Origin: PVC group bacterium
GTDB lineage: Bacteria; Verrucomicrobiota; Kiritimatiellia; CAIKKV01; CAITUY01
Assembly (NCBI GenBank): GCA_945890715.1
Contig: CAMDCX010000011.1
Coordinates: 1 to 49,013, forward strand
Direction: 5' to 3'
DNA length: 49,013 nucleotides
Both the position numbers and the translations under genes were made by a program. Under the pieces are notes generated by a model. It was not told the DNA's origin and made no database searches. It was given only the letters and a program-made list of their open reading frames with translations. Shown piece by piece: positions 8,515 through 17,063 of this stretch. Numbering within the stretch: the first letter of the stretch is position 1; each line of letters opens with the position of its first letter.

Positions 8515-9016
8515 TCTATCTGCACTTCTCGGGCTTATCAGCGTGATTTTAGCCACCTCCGGATGCGTAGGCTATAAGCTGGGGAGCAACCTCCCTCCGG
8601 GGATCACCTCCATTAATATCCCGGTGTTCACGATTGAAGCCAAGGAACCCGGAATGGAAACCATTCTAACCGGCGCCGCCATCCAGGAATTTCAGAAAGA
8701 CGGATCGCTGAAGGTTCTCCCCAAGGAGCAGGCCAATAGTATTCTGGAGGTCACCGTCAGGAAATATGAACTGGAACCCCTCCGGTATCGCCGGGATCAG
8801 GCCACTACCGCCAAGGAATATCGCCTGATCCTGACGGCCGACGTCATTCTGAAAAAGCTTCCCTCGAATGAAATCGTGGTGAACACCAAAGGGGTCATCG
8901 GCTTCACCACCTTCACGGCGCTCGCGGATCTGCCCAGCGCACGCCGCATCGCCCTCCCGAAAGCCGCCACAGATCTCGGCCAGCGGATCGTCAAGTGCGT
9001 GGTGGAGTATTGGTAA
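8501..9016 (+). CDS. LptE-like LPS-assembly lipoprotein
   Basis: A 171-residue lipoprotein: signal 'ALLGLISVILATSGC' with the lipobox cysteine at about residue 22, then 'GYKLGSNLPPGITSINIPVF', a layout typical of LptE/RlpB-type proteins. These plug the LptD barrel and help deliver lipopolysaccharide to the outer leaflet. The remainder is the expected alternating strand/helix pattern with 'LEVTVRKYELEPLRYRRD' and ends with 'IVKCVVEYW'. It overlaps the preceding TPR gene by 14 bp and ends at a bidirectional terminator. The family assignment rests on N-terminal pattern, size and neighbourhood, so lptE proper is likely but not proven. Confidence 0.75.
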   Translation: MKKNNLSALLGLISVILATSGCVGYKLGSNLPPGITSINIPVFTIEAKEPGMETILTGAAIQEFQKDGSLKVLPKEQANSILEVTVRKYELEPLRYRRDQATTAKEYRLILTADVILKKLPSNEIVVNTKGVIGFTTFTALADLPSARRIALPKAATDLGQRIVKCVVEYW

Positions 9017-9035
9017 CCCTCCCTTGCAACAACAC

Positions 9036-9071
9036 AAAAAGCCGTGTCCGGTCGCCCGGCACGGCTTTTTT
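9036..9071. terminator. bidirectional intrinsic terminator
   Basis: AAAAAGCCGTG and CACGGCTTTTTT flank a GC-rich loop. The stem is followed by T-runs in both directions, serving the convergent LptE-like gene (+) and rpsT (-). Confidence 0.85.
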
Positions 9072-9092
9072 CACAATCTCACCCAGAAAAAC

Positions 9093-9356
9093 TTACACCA
9101 TCTTCGCGAGCATGGCGGCGGCACGCGATTTGCGACGATCCGCCGTGTTTTTCTTAATGATGCCCCGCTTGGAGGATTTATCGAGAATTGAGCAGAATAC
9201 GCTGAATTCCTTGAGCGCCTTGACTTTATCCTTCGACTCGATCGCCGCGACATACACGCGACGCCCCGTGGCAATTTCACTCTTGGTGCTGCGATTGCGT
9301 ACCCGCCGGACCAGCGCCTGTTTCGCCCGCTTGCCCGCTTGCTTGATATTCGGCAT
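9093..9356 (-). CDS. rpsT: 30S ribosomal protein S20
   Basis: An 87-residue basic protein that binds 16S rRNA early in 30S assembly. The sequence opens 'MPNIKQAGKRAKQA' and contains 'NRSTKSEIAT', then 'KGIIKKNTADRRKSRAAAM'-like helical C-terminal residues, all standard S20 features, and the length is normal. The start at 9356 is preceded by AAAGGA on the minus strand; a longer frame from 9428 has no S20-like residues. It is a single-gene unit with its own promoter (9414-9441) and terminator (9036-9071). Confidence 0.97.
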   Translation of the reverse strand: MPNIKQAGKRAKQALVRRVRNRSTKSEIATGRRVYVAAIESKDKVKALKEFSVFCSILDKSSKRGIIKKNTADRRKSRAAAMLAKMV

Positions 9357-9413
9357 AAGACTATCCTTTACCCTAACTTCGGTTGTTGCTTGCTGACCGC
9401 AAAAAACGCCGAC

Positions 9414-9441
9414 ATAATATCGGTCCATCAGTCCAAGTCAA
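9414..9441 (-). promoter_or_regulatory. sigma70-type promoter of rpsT
   Basis: On the minus strand, TTGACT (9441-9436) and TATTAT (9419-9414) are 16 bp apart, about 60 bp upstream of the rpsT start codon. This is close to the housekeeping consensus. Confidence 0.6.
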
Positions 9442-9481
9442 CCTGTAATTTGCATAAAATAAACAAGGGTGCCCGTTCGTT

Positions 9482-10102
9482 ATGAATAGTGAGGACGTAA
9501 ACAGGGGCGGCGGCCAGCCCGGGAAGACCCGTGATGAGGATCTCATTGCGGCCTATAACCGGGGAGACCCCCGGGGGCTCGATGAATTGGTGGAACGTTA
9601 TCGGAAACCCCTTTTCAGCTTTCTGGTTCGGACAACAAAGTGCGAGGCGGAGGCAGAGGAGATTTTCCAGAACACGTGGATGCGGGTCATTACCAAGGCC
9701 CACGGGTTCAAGGGGGATCATTTTAAGAGCTGGCTGTTCAAGATCGGGTATAACCTGGTCGTCGACTGGAGCAGACGGGAAAAGAAACAGGTCAGCATGG
9801 ATGCCCCATGCGGGGGCAGTGAAAACGACGCCACGTGGAGCGACCGGATGAAAACCCCGGAGCCGGGGCCGGATCTGCTGGCAAACAGCCGGGATCTGGG
9901 AAGGGCGATCGAGTTGGCGCTGGCACAGTTGCCCGCTGAACAACGCGAGGTTTTCACACTCCGCATGGAGGCGGATATGGCGTTTAAGGATATTGCAAAA
10001 TTGCAGCGTGTCTCACTGAACACGGCGCTTTCGAGAATGCATTATGCACTCGATAAAATGAGACTGCTGCTGAAGGATCACGAGCCGGATCGGAAAAAAT
10101 AA
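9482..10102 (+). CDS. ECF-type RNA polymerase sigma factor
   Basis: A 206-residue sigma70-family factor with only regions 2 and 4. Region 2 is visible in 'DEDLIAAYNRGDPRGLDELVERYRKPLFSFL' with 'EEIFQNTWMRVI' and 'HFKSWLFKIGYNLVVDWSRR'. Region 4 is 'ALAQLPAEQREVFTLR' followed by the helix-turn-helix 'FKDIAKLQRVSLNTALSRMHYAL'. An acidic linker of about 45 residues joins them. It directs RNA polymerase to a dedicated set of promoters, which cannot be named from here. The next gene begins one base after its stop and encodes a zinc-finger anti-sigma factor, the usual partner. The Shine-Dalgarno (AAGGG near 9466) is rather distant from the ATG. Confidence 0.93.
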   Translation: MNSEDVNRGGGQPGKTRDEDLIAAYNRGDPRGLDELVERYRKPLFSFLVRTTKCEAEAEEIFQNTWMRVITKAHGFKGDHFKSWLFKIGYNLVVDWSRREKKQVSMDAPCGGSENDATWSDRMKTPEPGPDLLANSRDLGRAIELALAQLPAEQREVFTLRMEADMAFKDIAKLQRVSLNTALSRMHYALDKMRLLLKDHEPDRKK

Positions 10103-10103
10103 C

Positions 10104-10706
10104 ATGACCTGTACGCATCTTGAAAACCTGATCCTCCTGCAGGACTCAGGGGAATTGACCAGACGGCAACAACGGGATCTGGAAGGCCATCTCGCGGAAT
10201 GCCCCGCCTGCCGCCAGAGTCAGGCTGACCTGATCCTCCTGCGCGAAGCGCTGAGAGAAACCCCGGTGTCCCGCAGCTCCCCCTCACCGGCGGTTCTGGA
10301 ATCCATACGGGATGCTGCGAAACGACATGCCCGGCGAACCCCGCGGCAACTCTCCATTCCCTGGCGCGGCATTCTGGCCGCAGCGGCAAGTCTGGTCATT
10401 TGTCTCGCCAGCCTCACATTCATGGCCCCACACTCTCGCCCCGCCGCCCCCGCACTGGTCCATGATTCGACAGCCACGGAAATTGTTTCCCTCATCGCGC
10501 TGGTCATGGGGAGTGAGGGATCCGACGCGAATTATTCCGATGAATCCGACATCACCATTCTCGCGGATCAGCTTCTGATTCTTCAGGGAATGAAGGTGGA
10601 TTCGCGAACCGACCTGATGGATGACTTCACGTCACTTGAGGACAATCAGCCCACAACTCTTCAATGGAATAAAAATTCCGAACCTCGTCCTGAAAAATGT
10701 GGATGA
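10104..10706 (+). CDS. zf-HC2 anti-sigma factor, membrane-anchored
   Basis: A 200-residue protein whose N-terminus has the anti-sigma zinc-binding pattern H-x3-C-x2-C in 'GHLAECPACRQ', with an earlier Cys/His pair in 'MTCTHLENLI'. A single membrane segment, 'GILAAAASLVICLASLTFM', lies near residues 92-110; the C-terminal part would be periplasmic. It most likely holds the adjacent ECF sigma factor inactive until an envelope signal releases it. The final 80 bp overlap, on the opposite strand, the 3' end of rsfS. No regulated-proteolysis site is obvious. Confidence 0.88.
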   Translation: MTCTHLENLILLQDSGELTRRQQRDLEGHLAECPACRQSQADLILLREALRETPVSRSSPSPAVLESIRDAAKRHARRTPRQLSIPWRGILAAAASLVICLASLTFMAPHSRPAAPALVHDSTATEIVSLIALVMGSEGSDANYSDESDITILADQLLILQGMKVDSRTDLMDDFTSLEDNQPTTLQWNKNSEPRPEKCG

Positions 10707-10965
10707 CCACATCGAACAGGTCGAGCACCATCCACCCGTCGTCCGGGGTTCCCGAAATGCGGGGACGGCTTGAGTCTGTCGCCTTGATATCCTTGATCAC
10801 GGCATTCATCATGGCCTTCAACTGGGCGGGCGTGGCACCGGACGTGATCATGTAATAATCCGTCACGGGCGACGTTTTCCGAACATCAAAAACAACAAGG
10901 TTGGAAGCCTTCTTTGAAAGCAGGGCTTCCCGGGCAAGGTGCATCAATTTCAATGAATCCATCAT
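10627..10965 (-). CDS. rsfS: ribosome silencing factor RsfS (YbeB/Iojap)
   Basis: A protein of about 112 residues. RsfS binds ribosomal protein L14 and blocks joining of the 30S and 50S subunits when nutrients are scarce. Family marks are 'LVVFDVRKTSPVTDYYMITSGATPAQ' and 'DDGWMVLDLFDVVIHIF' followed by 'RNFYSIEELW'. An ATG at 10974 overlaps the nadD stop as ATGA, but the AGGAG there abuts it directly, whereas the ATG at 10965 is 9 nt downstream, so I favour 10965. It sits directly after nadD, a very common pairing. It overlaps the anti-sigma gene tail to tail. Confidence 0.93.
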   Translation of the reverse strand: MMDSLKLMHLAREALLSKKASNLVVFDVRKTSPVTDYYMITSGATPAQLKAMMNAVIKDIKATDSSRPRISGTPDDGWMVLDLFDVVIHIFQDEVRNFYSIEELWADCPQVT

Positions 10966-10970
10966 TCCGT

Positions 10971-11600
10971 TCATCTCCTGTATAGGGAATGCTCAGCAAT
11001 ATACATATCCACCCCCGGCGGCACAAGATAACGAATACTCATGCCTTCCGCCACCCGATACCGGATATCAGTCGAAGACACCTCCATCCGATGCCCAACC
11101 CGGATGCCTGCCTGAAGCAGCTCGGGCCAAGGATCCTTTAACTTAATGTCTTTAGCCTGAAGGGCCGCCAGATTCACGCCCGGCCGCGCAATGGTCACAA
11201 TCCGGCACAACCCCAGCAGCGTCTCAATCTCGCGCCAGAGATGCAGTTCAACCAGCGAATCCGCCCCGATGATAAAATACAGATCCACCCCCGGATGATC
11301 CGCCGCCACAGCGCGCAGGGTATCAATCGTATAAGAGGTTCCTCCCCGCTGAAGCTCCAGATCGGATACCTCAAACCTCAAATCCCCCTCAATCGCCGCC
11401 TCCAGCATGGCTAACCGGTGGGGTGCGGGAGCAAGGCCGGCCGCAGATTTATGGGGCGGACAGGCACAGGGCACAAACATGACCCGGGATAAATCAAAGG
11501 CCTCCATCGCATCCTGGGCCATGATCATATGACCCAGATGAACCGGATTGAAGGTTCCTCCAAAAACACCCAACCGGGGAGGATGACTCAGTTCGTCCAT
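10971..11600 (-). CDS. nadD: nicotinate-nucleotide adenylyltransferase
   Basis: A 209-residue nucleotidyltransferase that adenylates nicotinate mononucleotide in NAD synthesis. The catalytic region is 'LGVFGGTFNPVHLGHMIMAQ' (the GxFxPxHxGH signature), followed by 'FVPCACPPHKS', 'DLYFIIGADSLVELHLWREIETLL' and the C-terminal 'SSTDIRYRVAEG' (ISSTxIR motif). The length is normal. Its ATG follows the stop codon of the homocysteine methyltransferase gene directly, and its stop overlaps the rsfS region, giving a three-gene operon. nadC lies about 8 kb away on the same strand. Confidence 0.95.
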   Translation of the reverse strand: MDELSHPPRLGVFGGTFNPVHLGHMIMAQDAMEAFDLSRVMFVPCACPPHKSAAGLAPAPHRLAMLEAAIEGDLRFEVSDLELQRGGTSYTIDTLRAVAADHPGVDLYFIIGADSLVELHLWREIETLLGLCRIVTIARPGVNLAALQAKDIKLKDPWPELLQAGIRVGHRMEVSSTDIRYRVAEGMSIRYLVPPGVDMYIAEHSLYRR

Positions 11601-12497
11601 CTAGGCCTTTAAATCCAGTACAGCCCGCTTGATGGCCGCAATATGCGCGGGGGTGGTCCCACAGCAGCCGCCAATGATATTAACTCCCGCCGCGACCAGG
11701 GCAGGAACGCGAGCCGCCATGTCGGCCGGGGTTTCCGGAAAGACATCGAGGCCATTGACCGACTTGGGCAATCCCGCATTGGCGTGAACCAGTATGGGTG
11801 TGGTCGGGGCGGCGGCCCTCATTTCCCGAACAATCTCCACCATGCGCTCCATTCCATTGCCGCAATTCGCGCCGATGATATGGGCGCCCGCCTCAAGGGC
11901 CGCGCGGGCCGCCTCGGTCGGAGAGACGCCCATCATCGTCCGGTATTCGCCCTGGATCGTCCGTTCAAAGGTGAAGGTACAGATCACCTCGCACGAAGTA
12001 TGCTCCCGGCTGGCCCTCACAGCCGCTGCCGCCTCATCCACCGCACTCATCGTTTCAATACAAAGGGCATCGGCTCCGCCAGCCGCCAGCGCCAGGACCT
12101 GTTCCTTGAAATCACGGTACAGGTCATCCTCGGTCACATCACCCAGAACGGTCATTAATCCGGTGGGCCCCACGGAGGCAATCACCCACCGGTCAGCCCC
12201 TGCGGCCTCCCGTGAAAGTGCCGCCGCCGCCCGATTCAGTTCGGTGGTTCGATCCTCAAGCCCGAAATGCTGAAGCTTGCTACGGGTCCCCCCAAAACTG
12301 TTGGATTCAATCATGTCGGCACCGGCCTCGACATAACTGCGGGCAATGTCGAGAACCTCTGCGGGATGGGTCACACACCACAATTCCGGGCATTCGCCCG
12401 GCTTCATGCCTTTTTTCTGAAGGAACGTTCCCCATGCGCCGTCTGAAACTAAGACTCGGCCCGACTGAACGGCCGCCAAAATGGTTTTCTTCGCCAT
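11601..12497 (-). CDS. homocysteine S-methyltransferase family protein (single domain)
   Basis: A 298-residue protein matching the N-terminal homocysteine-binding barrel of methionine synthase MetH and stand-alone homocysteine methyltransferases. Zinc ligands are visible as the cysteine in 'GANCGN' and the pair in 'GGCCGTTPAHI' (about residues 278-279). 'SDGAWGTFLQKKGMKPGECPE' and 'ADMIESNSFGG' are typical of MetH-like rather than plant-type enzymes. No folate-, cobalamin- or SAM-activation domain follows, so the methyl donor must be another protein or a free methyl compound. The start at 12497 is supported by AGGAG upstream; an upstream start at 12572 lacks one. It begins the operon with nadD and rsfS. 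Confidence 0.88.
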   Translation of the reverse strand: MAKKTILAAVQSGRVLVSDGAWGTFLQKKGMKPGECPELWCVTHPAEVLDIARSYVEAGADMIESNSFGGTRSKLQHFGLEDRTTELNRAAAALSREAAGADRWVIASVGPTGLMTVLGDVTEDDLYRDFKEQVLALAAGGADALCIETMSAVDEAAAAVRASREHTSCEVICTFTFERTIQGEYRTMMGVSPTEAARAALEAGAHIIGANCGNGMERMVEIVREMRAAAPTTPILVHANAGLPKSVNGLDVFPETPADMAARVPALVAAGVNIIGGCCGTTPAHIAAIKRAVLDLKA

Positions 12498-12616
12498 GAT
12501 GTGATCTCCTGCTTTTCCGAACGACTTTACACCGCCTCCCCCCTGAACATCCAGCCGATACTGCTTTTTCATTTAAGATTGATGCCCCATGATTCCCTGC
12601 TAAAGTTCCCCTCCTT

Positions 12617-15397
12617 ATGAATCAAGAAAAAAACCAGCGCCACACGATGCCTTCGACTGAGATTTCCCCGCCCCCAGCCTGGCACGCCATGCGCCCGGAC
12701 TCCGTTTTGGAGACCATCGGCTCCCGCTTGCATGGATTGACCCCGGCCGAAGTTGTCAAACAACGTGAAACCTATGGCGCCAATGTCCTGCCCAAAACGA
12801 CAGGGGACAGCCCGTGGCTGATGTTCTGGCGACAGATCAACAACCCCATTGGCTGGCTGCTGATTGGCGCCGGAAGCCTGGCCCTCCTGCTTCATAAAAC
12901 AACCGACGCCATTGTGGTCTTCGGCGCCCTGGTGGTAAATGCCATCATCGGCTTTTTCCAGGAATACCGCGCAGGGAAGGCCATCGAAGCCCTTTCAGCC
13001 ATGGTGCCCGAAATGGCCAATACGCGCCGGGGAGGAAGTCCCGTCACCCTGCACGCCTCCGAACTTGTTCCCGGCGATATCGTCACCCTCCAAAGCGGCG
13101 ATAAAATTCCCGCAGACTTGCGGCTGATCCAAATTAAAAACCTGCTGATCGAGGAAGCCACCCTGACCGGGGAGTCCCTGCCCGTTGCGAAACATACCGA
13201 TGCCACGGCCCCCGACGCGGCCCTCGGCGACCGGTTTGGCATGGCCTACAGCGGCACCATGGTGCTTCAGGGAACGGCCACCGGGGTCGTGGTGGCAACA
13301 GGGAGCCAGACCGAACTCGGCCACATCAATACCCTGCTGAACCAGACCCGGGAAATCGAGACCCCACTGACGCGGCAACTTGCCAAAGTCAGCCTCTGGA
13401 TCACGGCGGCGGTGGTGATTCTCGCCGCCGTACTCCTGGTTTTCGGACTCTGGATCAAACACGCCCCCTTAAATGATGCGCTCATGGTGGCCATCACGCT
13501 GGCCGTCGCCGCCATTCCGGAGGGATTGCCCGCCATGATCACCATTTCCCTGGCTCTTGGCGTCAGAGCCATGGCTTCACGCCACGCCGTGGTTCGTCAC
13601 CTTCCCGCCGTCGAAACGTTGGGATCAACGTCCGTCATCTGCACAGACAAAACCGGTACCCTGACCCGTAATGAGATGACCGTCCAAGTCGCCTGGACCG
13701 GCTCCCGTGAATACCGCTTTTCCGGGGTGGGCTATTCCCCCGAAGGCGTCATTGAGCATAATGGGGTCGCCATTACCTCTGAGCTTCCCCCTGAACTCCG
13801 GGAGATCCTGTTAATCTCCGTGTTGTGCAACGATTCCTCCCTTCAACGGGAGGAGGAGGAGGGTTGGGGCATCACGGGCGACCCGACGGAGGCCGCCCTG
13901 GTGGTTGCCGGAGAAAAAGCAGGTCTCTCCGCACAGTCCCTGCGCCGGGAACACCCCCGTCTGGATGTGATCCCGTTCGAATCGGAAACCAAGTTCATGG
14001 CCACGCTCAATACCCTTAACGAAACCCTTCACATCAGCCTTAAGGGCGCGCCTGAAACCGTTCTGCAACGGTGCTCCCTGGAGGAATCGGAACGCATCCG
14101 GATTCACGAGACGATTGAAACCTACGCCCGACAAGGCATGCGGGTCATCGCCTTTGCCAGAAAATCCGGTGCTGAAAACGAGGCGCTTCATCCGGAAACC
14201 GTTTCGGGCGGCCTCACATTCGTCGGGCTGATGGGCATGATTGATCCGCCCCGAACCGAGGCCATGGATGCCATCCGCGTCTGCCATGCAGCCGGCATCA
14301 CCGTCAAGATGATCACCGGCGATCACCCCACCACAGCTCAGGCCATCGGACGGCAACTGGGACTCCTGAACCCCTCCCAGCAGGCCTGTATTGGGCGTGA
14401 ATTGGACGGGTTGACGGAGAAACAACTTCAGGATCGTGTTCTGGAAACCAATGTGTTCGCCCGGGTGGCGCCCGAGCACAAGATCCGGATTGTGGAAGCC
14501 CTGCAGGCCCGGGGACATGTGGTCGCCATGACCGGCGATGGCGTCAATGACGGCCCCGCCCTCAAAAAGGCGGACATCGGCATTGCGATGGGCATCACCG
14601 GAACCGCCGTCGCCAAGGAAGCCTCCAAGGTGATTCTGGCGGATGACAATTTTGCCTCCATCGCCGCCGCCGTGGAGGAAGGCAGGCGGGTTTATGACAA
14701 CCTCATCAAATCCCTCGCCTTCCTTCTCCCCACCAACCTTGGCCTGGCCTTTATTCTGGCGGCCGCCGTATTCTTTTTCCCGGTCATTTTGATTGAAGGA
14801 AAACCCGCCCTGCTACTGGCCATGTCCCCCACCCAGACGCTCTGGATCAACCTTGTGGCCAGTCTGGCCTTGTCAGTTCCTCTCGCCTTTGAAGTGCTGG
14901 AGCGCAACGCCATGCGCCGGAAACCACGAAGCCCCGATGAACCGGTGTTTTCCGGGTTTATTGTGTTCCGCCTCTTCATGGTGGCCGGACTCATGACAGC
15001 AGGATCATGCGCCCTCTTCCTCTGGGAATATTACCAAATGGCCGGCCCGGCTCCCGTCTCGGCAGCACGTCATACCCTGGCTCTTTCGGGGGCGCAAAGC
15101 ACCTGCGTCACCACAATCGTGTTCTTTCAGATCTTCTACCTGCTTAACTGCCGCTCCTTGAAAAACTCCGTTCTGTCGTTGGGGATTTTCTCCAATCCAC
15201 CCGTCTTCGTGGGAATAGGCACCCTCCTCCTGCTTCAGGCCTGCTTTCTTTATCTCCCCTTCCTGCAAACCCTGTTCAAATCAACGCCTCTGGGCTGGAC
15301 CGAGTGGTCCCATGCCATGCTTGTGGGAGCCACGGTTCTCCCCGTGATTTCCATTGAAAAATGGATTCGCACCCGACTGTCACCACACCCGCTTTGA
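12617..15397 (+). CDS. P2-type cation-transporting ATPase
   Basis: A 926-residue membrane pump. In order: an N-terminal cation-ATPase domain ('LTPAEVVKQRETYGANVLP'), actuator motif 'TGESLP', membrane helix 4 with 'PEGLP' (about residues 301-305), phosphorylation site 'DKTGTLT' (D344), the nucleotide-binding 'KGAPE', and hinge 'MTGDGVNDGPALKKADIG'. Eight to ten hydrophobic helices are present. It groups with SERCA/PMCA-like type II pumps, but the helix-6 segment reads 'INLVASLALSVPLAFE' (about 744-759): the aspartate of the Ca-pump motif NLVTD is serine. Calcium specificity is therefore uncertain; H+, Na+ or K+ are alternatives. It is divergent from the methyltransferase gene, with about 120 bp between. 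Confidence 0.92.
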   Translation: MNQEKNQRHTMPSTEISPPPAWHAMRPDSVLETIGSRLHGLTPAEVVKQRETYGANVLPKTTGDSPWLMFWRQINNPIGWLLIGAGSLALLLHKTTDAIVVFGALVVNAIIGFFQEYRAGKAIEALSAMVPEMANTRRGGSPVTLHASELVPGDIVTLQSGDKIPADLRLIQIKNLLIEEATLTGESLPVAKHTDATAPDAALGDRFGMAYSGTMVLQGTATGVVVATGSQTELGHINTLLNQTREIETPLTRQLAKVSLWITAAVVILAAVLLVFGLWIKHAPLNDALMVAITLAVAAIPEGLPAMITISLALGVRAMASRHAVVRHLPAVETLGSTSVICTDKTGTLTRNEMTVQVAWTGSREYRFSGVGYSPEGVIEHNGVAITSELPPELREILLISVLCNDSSLQREEEEGWGITGDPTEAALVVAGEKAGLSAQSLRREHPRLDVIPFESETKFMATLNTLNETLHISLKGAPETVLQRCSLEESERIRIHETIETYARQGMRVIAFARKSGAENEALHPETVSGGLTFVGLMGMIDPPRTEAMDAIRVCHAAGITVKMITGDHPTTAQAIGRQLGLLNPSQQACIGRELDGLTEKQLQDRVLETNVFARVAPEHKIRIVEALQARGHVVAMTGDGVNDGPALKKADIGIAMGITGTAVAKEASKVILADDNFASIAAAVEEGRRVYDNLIKSLAFLLPTNLGLAFILAAAVFFFPVILIEGKPALLLAMSPTQTLWINLVASLALSVPLAFEVLERNAMRRKPRSPDEPVFSGFIVFRLFMVAGLMTAGSCALFLWEYYQMAGPAPVSAARHTLALSGAQSTCVTTIVFFQIFYLLNCRSLKNSVLSLGIFSNPPVFVGIGTLLLLQACFLYLPFLQTLFKSTPLGWTEWSHAMLVGATVLPVISIEKWIRTRLSPHPL

Positions 15398-15433
15398 AAG
15401 AAATAAAACAACACCAACACTAGGGCGGCACCC

Positions 15434-17008
15434 ATGAAATATGCGTTCGTTTCAGATCTTCACGCAAACCTTCAGGCCTGGAAAATGGTTTTCCATGATA
15501 TTCAGGCAAATAATGTGGATCGGATCATTTCGCTCGGCGACGTGGTCGGCTACGGCCCGAATCCGCGCGAAATACTCCGGGAAGTCCGCGCCAAGGTGGA
15601 TGCCTTTGTGCTCGGAAACCACGATGCCGTGGTAGCTGGAAAATTGGAAGAATCCCTGTTCAATGACGATGCCCAGAAAGTAATCGCCTGGACAAAAAAA
15701 CAACTGAAAGACGAGGATCTGAATTTCCTGGGAACATTCCCCCTGACCCTGGCTGGCGACGGGTTCCGTTGCGTCCATGGAGAATTCACTGCACCCGCCA
15801 ATTTTGATTATGTCCTGGACGCGGAAAGCGCCCTCGCCTCCTGGAAAGCGGTGGAGGAGCCCCTGTTGTTGGTGGGTCACACGCATGAACCCGCCCTCTA
15901 TATCCTGGGAGCCAGCGGAACCCCCCGGAGCGTCGAACCCCAGGATTTTGTGGTGGATCCGGGCAAGCGCTATCTGGTGAACATCGGATCAGTGGGACAG
16001 CCGCGGGGTTCGGATGTCCGGTCGTGTTACTGCATTTATGACTCGGAAATCAAGGCGCTTTACTGGCGGCGTGTGTCTTTTGATGTGGATGGCTACCGAA
16101 AATCACTCAAGGCCACGGGGCTTCAACTGGATCCCAGTTACTACCTGCAACCCGCCCCTAAAAATGCCCCGGCGCAAAAACTCAAGGTCTTCATCCCGCC
16201 GAAATCCGGAGACAAGGCGGCTCATGATGTCGTTGCCGTTCAGGATATCACGATACTCCCGCGCCGCCCCCAGAAAATGCCGCTGAACATGAAAGTCATC
16301 CTGGCAGTGGTCGTCCTCATGATCGGAACCGCCATCTGGAGGACTCTGCCCCATACCCGCGAACTCGAGGGGGGCGGAAGCTCTCCGATTGCTTCCGCTT
16401 CGGTCAACAGGCTCGCCCTCCCCGCCCGTGTCATTGAGCCCGGAACTCCCATTCCCGGCTGGACGATTCACCTGGAGGATAAATACAGGCAGGCCGCTGG
16501 CTTGAATCTGAATCCCTTTAAACAGTCTTTCCTCTACCTCCGCTCCAAACGGGAAAAACACGCTATCCAGATGGTGTCCTCCCGGATCAATACGGAACCG
16601 GGTCAAACCTGGATCCTGGATGCCGCCGCCCAGAAATATAATAATTTTTCAGGCCGCTTCACCGTCTCCCTTATTTTTTCTCCCACCGGGGGTTCCTCCC
16701 GGAAAATCCTTTTCAAACAGGACGTGGGTGACATGTTGATTTCAGGATTGTCAAAAATGCAGGAACAGATCACCCTGCCCGCCTCACGCGGCACGATTCA
16801 GGCATGCCTCGAAGGCAACTTCACGGGCACCATCCTGTTCCCTCAGTTGTCCTTGAAACCCTCAGACAACGGCACGCCACTCCCTGAACCGGCAACCCCC
16901 ACGATTGAGGAGGCACCCGGGACTGAGGTGGCCCCGACCGCCGTCACTCCGGCGCTGAGCCCGGCCGACAAAAACAACGACCCCTGGGCCATGCCCCCGA
17001 AAAAGTAA
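15434..17008 (+). CDS. membrane-anchored metallophosphoesterase (paralogue 1)
   Basis: A 524-residue protein. Residues 1-230 form a YfcE/MJ0936-like calcineurin phosphoesterase with every metal motif visible: 'SDLHAN', 'GDVVGYGPNP', 'GNHDAVV', 'CVHGEF' and 'VGHTHEP'. No signal peptide precedes it, so the catalytic domain should be cytoplasmic. One membrane helix follows at about 285-303 ('VILAVVVLMIGTAIW'). The remaining 200 residues, presumably outside the membrane, look like a beta-rich domain plus a Pro/Ala/Thr-rich tail. The substrate is unknown. The next gene is a clear duplicate of the catalytic and membrane parts. It follows the P-type ATPase by 36 bp and may be co-transcribed. Confidence 0.88.
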   Translation: MKYAFVSDLHANLQAWKMVFHDIQANNVDRIISLGDVVGYGPNPREILREVRAKVDAFVLGNHDAVVAGKLEESLFNDDAQKVIAWTKKQLKDEDLNFLGTFPLTLAGDGFRCVHGEFTAPANFDYVLDAESALASWKAVEEPLLLVGHTHEPALYILGASGTPRSVEPQDFVVDPGKRYLVNIGSVGQPRGSDVRSCYCIYDSEIKALYWRRVSFDVDGYRKSLKATGLQLDPSYYLQPAPKNAPAQKLKVFIPPKSGDKAAHDVVAVQDITILPRRPQKMPLNMKVILAVVVLMIGTAIWRTLPHTRELEGGGSSPIASASVNRLALPARVIEPGTPIPGWTIHLEDKYRQAAGLNLNPFKQSFLYLRSKREKHAIQMVSSRINTEPGQTWILDAAAQKYNNFSGRFTVSLIFSPTGGSSRKILFKQDVGDMLISGLSKMQEQITLPASRGTIQACLEGNFTGTILFPQLSLKPSDNGTPLPEPATPTIEEAPGTEVAPTAVTPALSPADKNNDPWAMPPKK

Positions 17009-17010
17009 CC

Positions 17011-17062
17011 AATTTAGTTTAGTTTTAGTTGACGGCTAGTCGCAACTAGGTTATCGACTAGT
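17011..17062. repeat. CTAG-rich short repeat between paralogous genes
   Basis: This spacer has several TTAGT copies and then a CTAGTCG...CGACTAG inverted repeat around GGTTATCG. A similar arrangement, TAGTTATCGCTA with CTAGTTA/TAACTAG arms, occurs at 43937-43969, so both probably belong to one degenerate dispersed repeat family. Confidence 0.5.
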
Positions 17063-17063
17063 C

